This document shows positions 48,814 through 55,352 of a DNA stretch of 58,205 nucleotides, piece by piece. The stretch is taken from contig SKON01000111.1 in NCBI GenBank assembly GCA_007120035.1, positions 1 to 58,205 of the forward strand, written 5' to 3'. This DNA is from Myxococcales bacterium. GTDB lineage: Bacteria; Myxococcota_A; Bradymonadia; Bradymonadales; Bradymonadaceae. Position 1 is the stretch's first letter, and each line of letters starts with the position of its first letter. The notes beneath the pieces were generated by a model. That model was not told the origin of the DNA. It did not search any database and saw only the letters and a program-made list of their open reading frames with translations. The translations under genes and the position numbers were made by a program.

Positions 48814-50193
48814 ATGAGACACCTGACCATCCTGTTGATCCTCTGCGCAGCCCTTTTGCTGCCCGCCTGCGCCATGGACATGTCCGCCGCCGGCGACATG
48901 CCCGCCGAGAATGAGGGCGACGTACCCGTGGGGCTCGGCACCGCCGAGGAAGCCCTGCGCCAACATGACGTGGAGGGGGCCCGAGAGATCTACGCCGAGA
49001 TGTTGGACCGCCGTCCCACCAACGGGGCGGCCGCCGCCGGCCTGGCCGTCACGGATCTCCTCCTGGTCTTCGGATGGGAAGAGGTCACGGAGCTTCTGGT
49101 AGAGAGCCTGGGCGCCCAACGGGGCATCGACGCCAACCGCATGATCTACTCCAAGGAGGGGTATCTCTACTGGGCCAGCAAGGGCGTGCGTTGGGATGAC
49201 GACGGCCCTTATCAGGGGATCGGCAGCCTCCTCTCCGACGAGATGCCCTGGGCCCCCGAGCGGTTGGAGTCTTTGGAAGCATTCGTGGTGGGCCTCGACG
49301 AGCCCGCCGACCAGGTCGCCCGAAAGCTCGCCGGGTTCGCCAACGCTCTCCGCGGCGTCGACTTGAACCTGGAGACCGCGTTAGAAGATCCCGACTTCGT
49401 GCGCCTCTTCATCCCCGGCCAGGTCTTCCACGACTCCGAGCTGAACCTGATCCTGGGCCGGTCCGAGGTGTCCGCCCTTCGGGTGGTCATCGGCCTCCTT
49501 CGAAGCGCCCTCTACTTTGTGGCCGCCTACGAGCACGACTGGAACCTGGAGCACGCCTTCGGAGCCTGGCGCCACAACGTGGAGGTCACGGATCCCAACT
49601 ACGTTCCCGGGTTTGAGCCCGAGGACTACACCTTCGACTACCTGGACCGCCACCTGGGCCGATCCATCGCCTCTCACGATCGGCTGGCGGCGTCCCGCTC
49701 GGCCCTGCGGACGGCCCTCTCCAGCGGTCGCGACTCCATCCGGTTCGGCCTGGAAGAGGTGTCGTCGACCACCATGACCTGGGAGAACGTCGATGAAGAC
49801 GACGCCCGAGAGCTCGACGAAGTGCTCGGAGCCCTCCTCGACGCCCTGGACGGCCCCTCGGAGATCCCCCATACCTCTCCGGCGCTGACCCTGGACCTCT
49901 CCCGTTTCTTTGAGGACGGACGAGTCCTCTCCGAGGAAGTCCCTTGGTTCGTGCAGGTCCAGATCAGCGCCGCCAACGACGTCGACGGAAACGGCGCCGA
50001 CCCGGACTACCGCTGGGTGATCAACGAGGCCGCCTGGGAAGACTTCTGGCTCGACGACGTGGTCAGCCCCCGGCCCTCCGGGGAGCCCCTCCTGGAGATC
50101 CTCCCCGGAGACGACGGGATCGCCCCGATGGTGGACGCCGTCCTCGGCGACTACCTGGACACGATCAGCGAAGTCTTCCTCACCACTCGCTGA
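48814..50193 (+). CDS. Putative lipoprotein with TPR-like N-terminal part
   Basis: A signal peptide with lipobox (LLILCAALLLPACAM, Cys19) is followed by an acidic linker and helical sequence with one TPR-like unit (AEEALRQHDVEGAREIYAEM, then LDRRPTNGAAAAG). The later part is acidic and not recognised. The protein has 459 residues. The msrB gene follows after 26 bp. A structural or regulatory role at the outer membrane is possible but not shown. Confidence 0.65.
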   Translation: MRHLTILLILCAALLLPACAMDMSAAGDMPAENEGDVPVGLGTAEEALRQHDVEGAREIYAEMLDRRPTNGAAAAGLAVTDLLLVFGWEEVTELLVESLGAQRGIDANRMIYSKEGYLYWASKGVRWDDDGPYQGIGSLLSDEMPWAPERLESLEAFVVGLDEPADQVARKLAGFANALRGVDLNLETALEDPDFVRLFIPGQVFHDSELNLILGRSEVSALRVVIGLLRSALYFVAAYEHDWNLEHAFGAWRHNVEVTDPNYVPGFEPEDYTFDYLDRHLGRSIASHDRLAASRSALRTALSSGRDSIRFGLEEVSSTTMTWENVDEDDARELDEVLGALLDALDGPSEIPHTSPALTLDLSRFFEDGRVLSEEVPWFVQVQISAANDVDGNGADPDYRWVINEAAWEDFWLDDVVSPRPSGEPLLEILPGDDGIAPMVDAVLGDYLDTISEVFLTTR

Positions 50194-50219
50194 GGCCCCG
50201 TTACCTGCTTGGAGTATTC

Positions 50220-50780
50220 ATGCGTCCCACCGCCCTCTTTGTCCTCCTGCTGACACTCTTCGTGCTGGGGTGCTCCACGGGCCCCGATGAACAGGCGATG
50301 GCCACCGAACCCGGCGATCCCGGCACCGAGGTCGACGAGTCCGATCTGATCCGGTCCTACGACCAGATCCCCATCGCCCCGGCGGAGCCCACGGTGGTCC
50401 ACACCGACGAGGAGTGGCGCGAGATCCTCTCCGGCGACCAGTATCATATCCTGCGAGACCACGGCACGGAGCCCCCCTACTCCGGCGAGCTCCTGGACAA
50501 CGATCAGCCCGGCGTGTACCGATGCGCCGGCTGCGACCACGCTCTCTTCAGCTCCCAGTCCAAGTACGACTCCGGCACGGGGTGGCCCAGCTACTACGAG
50601 CCCATCGACGACGACGCCGTCGGCACCGCCGAAGACCACAGCCTGGGCACCTTCCGCGTCGAGGTCCACTGCGGCCAATGCGCCGGCCACCTGGGCCACG
50701 TGTTCCCCGACGGCCCGGCCCCTACGGGCCTGCGGTATTGCATCAACTCTCTGGCGATGACCTTCGACGCGGAGGACTGA
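50220..50780 (+). CDS. msrB: Lipoprotein-type methionine-R-sulfoxide reductase MsrB
   Basis: Reduces methionine-R-sulfoxide in proteins. The zinc-binding pairs are C102xxC105 and C151xxC154, and the catalytic Cys174 lies in RYCINS; GTGWPSYYEPI is typical. The N terminus is a lipoprotein signal with Cys18 (LLTLFVLGCST), so the enzyme would work in the periplasm or at the outer membrane. The frame is open 276 bp further upstream inside the neighbouring gene, but the ATG at 50220 has a GGAG site and starts the signal peptide. Confidence 0.92.
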   Translation: MRPTALFVLLLTLFVLGCSTGPDEQAMATEPGDPGTEVDESDLIRSYDQIPIAPAEPTVVHTDEEWREILSGDQYHILRDHGTEPPYSGELLDNDQPGVYRCAGCDHALFSSQSKYDSGTGWPSYYEPIDDDAVGTAEDHSLGTFRVEVHCGQCAGHLGHVFPDGPAPTGLRYCINSLAMTFDAED

Positions 50781-50803
50781 GGGACGTCAGCCGTGGCCGC
50801 TCG

Positions 50804-51451
50804 CTACGACTTCGGCGGATCCTCGAACCCCGACGCCAAGAGGTACATCGCTCCGGCGAAGATCCCCACTGAAAAGGTCATGGCCGCAACGAAGGTCAGC
50901 ATGTCGGCGCCGTCCACCGGCGAGTAGCCCGTGGCCAGGGGGAAGATCGCCACGGGCATCTGCAGAACCCCAACGAAGGCCAGAAACCCAGGTAGGCCGT
51001 GCCTTCCCGACCAGGCCCCCACCCCACAGGAGAGCCACCACAGAGGCATGGTCCCGAAAAAGAACGCGCTCTCGTAGAAGATCGCCCCCACCACCAACCC
51101 CGGTACCAACCAGCTCGCCCAGTCCTGAGCCCGCCACTCCGAGGCCTTCCACAGGTCGTCGCTGTCTCCGGCGATCTCCGTTGCCTCGTCTACGAAGACC
51201 AGATACTTGATCCGCCACCGACGCCACACATACCCCCAGGTGGTCCCCAGGTAGAAGAGCACGGGCATCACCACGAACCCGTACACCCCGAGCGCCAGAT
51301 CCTCCGTGGGCGCCGGGATCTCCGGTCGGGCCGGCGGAAAGAGCGCCAGCAACGCGGCGAGGAGCGCCAGGGGCACCACGAGGATCAGCTTCGCCGTCAA
51401 GAGCCTGGTGCTCTTCGACCCCACTGGTTTGTCGCCGTCGGTGATCCGCAT
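50804..51451 (-). CDS. Small membrane protein of unknown function
   Basis: From the ATG at 51451 (behind GGAGGAG) it has 215 residues with about five hydrophobic segments: near residues 20-40, 55-75, 115-135, 145-170 and 185-210. Charged loops contain RRWRIKYLVFVDEATEIAGD. No family is recognised. The frame continues upstream to 51718 through repeat DNA, but that part lacks a ribosome site and is low in coding character. It converges on msrB with 23 bp between stops. Confidence 0.6.
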   Translation of the reverse strand: MRITDGDKPVGSKSTRLLTAKLILVVPLALLAALLALFPPARPEIPAPTEDLALGVYGFVVMPVLFYLGTTWGYVWRRWRIKYLVFVDEATEIAGDSDDLWKASEWRAQDWASWLVPGLVVGAIFYESAFFFGTMPLWWLSCGVGAWSGRHGLPGFLAFVGVLQMPVAIFPLATGYSPVDGADMLTFVAAMTFSVGIFAGAMYLLASGFEDPPKS

Positions 51452-51531
51452 CGTCTCTCCTCCGAGGATATTACTGGGAACCTGGAGAGATTGTGAAGAC
51501 CCCGAGGCATGGGCCGGGGGGTCGCTGCGAA

Positions 51532-51909
51532 GGACATCGGCACGTCGGGGTTCACAACGGATCAATTCCCCACGGAGTTCAGGGCCCCCACGGTCTACCC
51601 CCGGAAAATCCCGGGGGCTATAGATAGTGGGGCTACGCAGACCCCAAGGGGCCGCTCCGCCGCGATGTCTTGAACCGTCCTGGCGATCCGGGACATTGCA
51701 TCCGAAGCCTGGGGTCACTGGGTTGTTCGTGCCGTTCCAATGCCCCCGGCGGAACGGGGCCTTGGCCCCTGTGAAGCCCCACTACTTTATAGCCCCCGGG
51801 ATTTTCCGGGGGTAGACCGTGGGAGTCCTGAACTCGGCGGCGAACTTGAACCGCCGCGAACCTCGACGCCCCGATCGACTCCAACGCGAACCTCGGCGTT
51901 TCGATGTCC
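51532..51909. repeat. Large imperfect palindrome upstream of clpX
   Basis: Arms at 51575-51634 and 51775-51835 are reverse complements with about four differences over 60 bases, separated by 140 bases. Each arm holds its own hairpin, CCCCCGG-GATTTT-CCGGGGG on the right arm. The homology continues outward: 51532-51553 matches the reverse complement of 51888-51909. Inner parts (CCAAGGGGCC near 51643 and GGCCTTGGCC near 51758) also pair partly. It lies between divergently transcribed genes, so terminator function is not expected. It resembles a REP pair or a small non-autonomous mobile element; no transposase is near. Confidence 0.75.
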
Positions 51910-51947
51910 TTCCCCACGAACCCCGACGTTTCAGAACCCCGCCCCGA
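51858..51947 (+). repeat. Three 30-bp tandem repeats upstream of clpX
   Basis: Units start at 51858, 51888 and 51918, each with GAACCYCGRCG at its start and a variable second half. The period is exactly 30 bp, so a frame across it gives 10-residue repeats, but no ribosome site or start supports a gene. A single related unit lies on the other side of the palindrome at 51532-51553. The rest of the 583-bp gap, 51948-52034, has only a poor sigma-70-like stretch (TTGCCA near 51956). Confidence 0.7.
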
Positions 51948-52034
51948 GGAGTAAATTGCCAACGCCCTGCGTTTTCGATAGGACAAGGCCCCCGGGAAGT
52001 TGCCCCGTCCCCGTTTCTGCGAGACCCTTGAACT

Positions 52035-53306
52035 ATGAAGACTACCGACACTGACAGCCAGGTTCGCTGCTCCTTCTGCGGCAAAGAAGCCCGCGACGTG
52101 ACCAAACTCATCGCCGGGCCCAAGGTCCATATCTGCGACGAGTGCGTCTCCCTCTGCCGGGAGATCGTCGAGGAGGATCGCCAGCGGGAGCCGGAGCGCG
52201 AGAAAGAGCTCTCCGAGATGCGGCCCTCCAAGATCAAGGAGTTCCTCGACGAGCATATCATCGGCCAGGAGCGGGCCAAGCGGGCCCTCTCGGTGGCCGT
52301 GTACAACCACTACAAGCGGATCAAGGCCCCGGAGCTGGCCGCGGCCAACCAGATCGAGTTCGACGAAGAAGACGAGGGCGTAGAGCTCACCAAGGGCAAT
52401 ATCCTCCTCATCGGGCCCACGGGCAGCGGCAAGACCCTGATGGCCCAGACCCTGGCGAAGAAGCTCGACGTGCCCTTCACCATCGCCGACGCCACCAGCC
52501 TCACCGAGGCTGGCTACGTCGGCGAAGACGTGGAGAACGTGATCAAGAACCTCTGGCTCGCCGCCGATCGCGACGTGGAGCGGGCCAGCCGGGGCATCGT
52601 CTGCATCGACGAGATCGACAAGGTCGGCCGCCGCAGCGACAGCCCGTCGTCCACCCGGGACGTGGGCGGTGAGGGCGTGCAGCAGGCCCTGCTGAAGATG
52701 GTGGAGTCCAGCAAGGTGATGATCACCCCCGAGGGCTCTCGCAATCGCCCTCAGCAGGAGTTCATCCAGGTCGATACCGCCAACATCCTCTTCATCTGCA
52801 GCGGCTCCTTCCAGGGACTCACGGATATCATCGCTCGCCGGGTCGGCAAGAGCCAGATGGGGTTCGGGGCGGACTTCACCAAGCAGCGGGAGGACTCCAA
52901 CACCCTCCTCAAGCACGCCCAGCCCGAGGATATCGTGAAGTTCGGGATGATCCCTGAGTTCGTGGGCCGGTTCCCCGTGATCGTCACCTTCGACGAGCTC
53001 GACGAGGACATGCTGGTCAAGATCCTGTGGAAGCCCAAGAACAGCCTGGTAAAGCAGTACCAGAAGCTCTTCGAGATGGAGAACGTCAACCTCCGGTTCA
53101 ACCAGGAGGCCATGGTGGCCATCGTCCGGGAGGCCATCGCCCGCAAGACCGGGGCCCGAGGCCTCCGGGCGATCCTGGAAGAGGTGATGCTCGACATCAT
53201 GTACGAGCTGCCCAGCCTGGAGAACGTCCGAGAGTGCATCATCACCGAGGAGTGCGTCACGAATCGGGAGATGCCCATGCTGGTCTACGAGAAGCAGTCC
53301 GCCTGA
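52035..53306 (+). CDS. clpX: ATP-dependent unfoldase ClpX
   Basis: Hexameric AAA+ unfoldase that feeds proteins to ClpP. The N-terminal zinc domain has Cys12, Cys15, Cys34 and Cys37 ([20 protein letters not shown] onward). Walker A is GPTGSGKT (127-134), Walker B CIDEIDK, and the pore and IGF-type region near residue 270 is GFGADF. The length of 423 residues is normal. No clpP or lon lies in the window; three genes of other function follow with very short spacing. Confidence 0.97.
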   Translation: MKTTDTDSQVRCSFCGKEARDVTKLIAGPKVHICDECVSLCREIVEEDRQREPEREKELSEMRPSKIKEFLDEHIIGQERAKRALSVAVYNHYKRIKAPELAAANQIEFDEEDEGVELTKGNILLIGPTGSGKTLMAQTLAKKLDVPFTIADATSLTEAGYVGEDVENVIKNLWLAADRDVERASRGIVCIDEIDKVGRRSDSPSSTRDVGGEGVQQALLKMVESSKVMITPEGSRNRPQQEFIQVDTANILFICSGSFQGLTDIIARRVGKSQMGFGADFTKQREDSNTLLKHAQPEDIVKFGMIPEFVGRFPVIVTFDELDEDMLVKILWKPKNSLVKQYQKLFEMENVNLRFNQEAMVAIVREAIARKTGARGLRAILEEVMLDIMYELPSLENVRECIITEECVTNREMPMLVYEKQSA

Positions 53307-53313
53307 AGGCGAA

Positions 53314-53700
53314 ATGATGGCCAAGATCGAACCATCGCCGCAGCGGCAGCGGATCCAGGTCCCGCCGCGGTCCCTCTACACCGGGAAGCGGCAGTACGCC
53401 TGCGACGGAGCCCTGATCGAGGCCATCGTGGAGGGCACCGCCGAGGACCCCCACGTGGTCCAATGCGAGATCCTGGAGCTCCATGACTTCCACGTCGGGC
53501 CCCGCCGCACCAGCCACGACGTCGGCGCCTTTCTGCGCCGGTGTCTGCGCCGAATCCGCACCGACGGTATGATTCTGGTCTTCGACGACCAGATCATCGC
53601 CATCCCCGCTGAGAAGATCGTGGTCCAGAAGCTGCGGTTTCAGCAGTTCTGCGCCCGAACCCAGACCGAGGGCCCCTTCACCTCCTCGGAGGTGCTCTGA
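53314..53700 (+). CDS. Conserved-looking small protein of unknown function
   Basis: A 128-residue protein starting 7 bp after clpX and overlapping the next gene by 1 bp (TGATG), so it is surely part of this operon. It has mixed alpha/beta character with no signal or membrane segment; HDVGAFLRRCLRRIRTDGMI, then LVFDDQIIAIPAEKIVVQKL, lies in the second half. No family is recognised. Co-transcription suggests a cytosolic role, perhaps with the following gene. Confidence 0.65.
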   Translation: MMAKIEPSPQRQRIQVPPRSLYTGKRQYACDGALIEAIVEGTAEDPHVVQCEILELHDFHVGPRRTSHDVGAFLRRCLRRIRTDGMILVFDDQIIAIPAEKIVVQKLRFQQFCARTQTEGPFTSSEVL

Positions 53701-54416
53701 TGGCCGAAGCCAACCAGTACATGGTGGGCGATCTGGCCCGGATCACGGAGCAGCTCAACCGCCGCAGCGTCTACGCCCCGGCGCTGGTGGTCCTGATCAA
53801 CGATCAGGTGCCCCCGGCGGCCCGGGCCTACGTGGAGAAGATCCTCGATGGCGAGGGGGTGTTCTGGGACCTGCCGCCGTTGTCTGGCGAGCCCTGGACG
53901 GTCTACGCCGGGCTCACGGGGTTCTTCAGCCAGGTGCTCCGGCTCTTGTGCAAGGACGTGGACCTCGACGTCTGGGAGGGCTGGGGCCGAAGCCAGTGGA
54001 TCACCTCTGACTGGCATCCCTTGAGCCGGGACTTCGGGTGGAAGGTCGCCTGCCGGCCCGTGCCGGGGGTCTTCTTTCACACCCCCCAGGCCCCTATGCC
54101 CGACGCCACCCGATACCTGTCGAGCTGGCCCCACGGGTTTCTGCGTCGCGACGAGTGCGAACACTACGCCCCCTACCTCCACCAGCGCCTCTGCGAACTG
54201 GCCCCGAAGATCGGCGTGACCTGGGCCGCCGACGACGTGGAGGCTCGCCTCGAAGACCCCTCTCAGCTCAGCCCGGAGCATCGATTCGATCTCCATAACC
54301 TCTGCGCTGATCGAGACGACCCCAAGGTGTGGCAATTCCAACGGGGCCTGGTACTTTTGGGGGCCATGCGACGGGCCCTGCACCTGAAGAAAGACCTGAT
54401 CTCCGTGGGATATTGA
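53700..54416 (+). CDS. Unknown cytosolic protein of 238 residues
   Basis: It overlaps both neighbours (TGATG junctions). The sequence is globular and Trp-rich (WEGWGRSQWITSDWHPLSRD) with a leading segment LARITEQLNRRSVYAPALVV, then LINDQVPPAARAYVEKIL. No catalytic motif or family is recognised. Its tight linkage to the 128-residue protein and the methyltransferase suggests a shared role. Confidence 0.65.
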   Translation: MAEANQYMVGDLARITEQLNRRSVYAPALVVLINDQVPPAARAYVEKILDGEGVFWDLPPLSGEPWTVYAGLTGFFSQVLRLLCKDVDLDVWEGWGRSQWITSDWHPLSRDFGWKVACRPVPGVFFHTPQAPMPDATRYLSSWPHGFLRRDECEHYAPYLHQRLCELAPKIGVTWAADDVEARLEDPSQLSPEHRFDLHNLCADRDDPKVWQFQRGLVLLGAMRRALHLKKDLISVGY

Positions 54417-55267
54417 TGTCGGAGCGCACCTCTTTTAAGGGCTGGACGATCCCGGGCCCCCGGCCCGACCCGGCCGTCGCCGCCGAGCTCAGCCCCCGGG
54501 AGGGGGAGTCTCTGGACGCCCTGAGCGGCCACTTCAAGATCTTCCAGCTCAAGAAAGGCCACCGGTTCTCTACCGACGACGTGCTGGCCGCCTGGTACGG
54601 CACCAGCTGGTGTCCCACGGCTCGCCGAGCCCTGGACCTGGGCAGCGGCATCGGCTCCGTGGGGATGATCGCCGCCTGGCGCCTTCCCGGCGCTCACTTC
54701 GTGACCGTCGAGGCCCAGGAGATCAGCGTCGAGCTCGCCAGGCGTTCGGCCCGATACAACGGACTCACCGATCGCTACGACATCCGCCTCGGCGATCTAC
54801 GAGATCCCGCTGTCCTGGCTGGCGAGGAGCCCTTCGACCTGGTGCTGGGGAGCCCGCCCTACTGGCCGCTCTCCGACGGCACCCCGGGCAACCACCCCCA
54901 GAAGGTCGCCTGCCGGTTCGAGATGCGCGGCGACATCGCCGACTACGTCGCCACCGCCTCGGAACAGCTCGCCCCAGGGGGCGTCTTCGCCTGCGTGTTC
55001 CCGGTCCACCCCGAGGAGCAACACCACCGGGTACGAGACGCCGCCGCCGCCCACGACATGACGATCTTGCGGTTCCGCACGGTCTTCCTGCGGGAAGGGC
55101 GACCGCAGTCCCAGATCGGGCTCTTCCTCATGGTCCGCGACCAGGACCTCCCGGAGTGGATGCGCGGCGAGCCCTTCGAGGAGCCGCCGCTGATCATCCG
55201 CCACGCCGATGGCTCCTTGAGCCGGGAGTACTCGGCCGTGAAGATCAGCTTCGGGTTCCCTCCCTGA
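54416..55267 (+). CDS. TrmN6-like SAM-dependent methyltransferase
   Basis: A Rossmann-type methyltransferase of 283 residues. The SAM motif is LDLGSGIGSVGM (73-84) and the catalytic motif is GSPPYWP (145-151), the N/S/D-PP-Y type of N6-adenine enzymes. FQLKKGHRFSTDDVLAAWYG near residue 43 resembles the start of TrmN6/YfiC-family proteins that methylate tRNA A37 of tRNA1-Val. The ATG at 54416 (TGATG) is chosen; the frame is open a further 87 bp inside the preceding gene. The exact substrate is inferred. Confidence 0.82.
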   Translation: MSERTSFKGWTIPGPRPDPAVAAELSPREGESLDALSGHFKIFQLKKGHRFSTDDVLAAWYGTSWCPTARRALDLGSGIGSVGMIAAWRLPGAHFVTVEAQEISVELARRSARYNGLTDRYDIRLGDLRDPAVLAGEEPFDLVLGSPPYWPLSDGTPGNHPQKVACRFEMRGDIADYVATASEQLAPGGVFACVFPVHPEEQHHRVRDAAAAHDMTILRFRTVFLREGRPQSQIGLFLMVRDQDLPEWMRGEPFEEPPLIIRHADGSLSREYSAVKISFGFPP

Positions 55268-55276
55268 AGACCCCAC

Positions 55277-55309
55277 AAAAAAACCGCCGCGACCCGAAGG
55301 CCGCGGCGG
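55277..55309 (-). terminator. Rho-independent terminator for the pentapeptide-repeat gene
   Basis: On the minus strand CCGCCGCG and CGCGGCGG pair around a 10-nt loop and are followed by seven T. It lies after the stop of the gene at 55353. A second hairpin, GGCGGAGG-GTTCA-CCTCCGCC at 55323-55343, lies between and has no T-run. The methyltransferase operon ends just to the left and may share the structure. Confidence 0.8.
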
Positions 55310-55352
55310 CTGATGTTCAACCGGCGGAGGGTTCACCTCCGCCGTCGGTGGC

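Noticed and set aside
50804..51718. Longer 304-residue version of the small membrane protein
   Set aside because: The extra 89 residues run through the palindromic repeat and have no ribosome site; the ATG at 51451 has a strong one.
51858..51947. 30-bp repeats considered as a CRISPR array
   Set aside because: Units are contiguous without unique spacers, are degenerate in the second half, and no cas gene is near.
51819..52031. Small plus-strand open frame with 10-residue repeats
   Set aside because: It follows from the 30-bp period of the repeat DNA; no ribosome site and no family match, and it ends just before clpX.
51633..53324. 563-residue open frame opposite clpX
   Set aside because: Antisense to an unmistakable ClpX; its repetitive Leu/His/Asp/Gly composition is typical of antisense frames.
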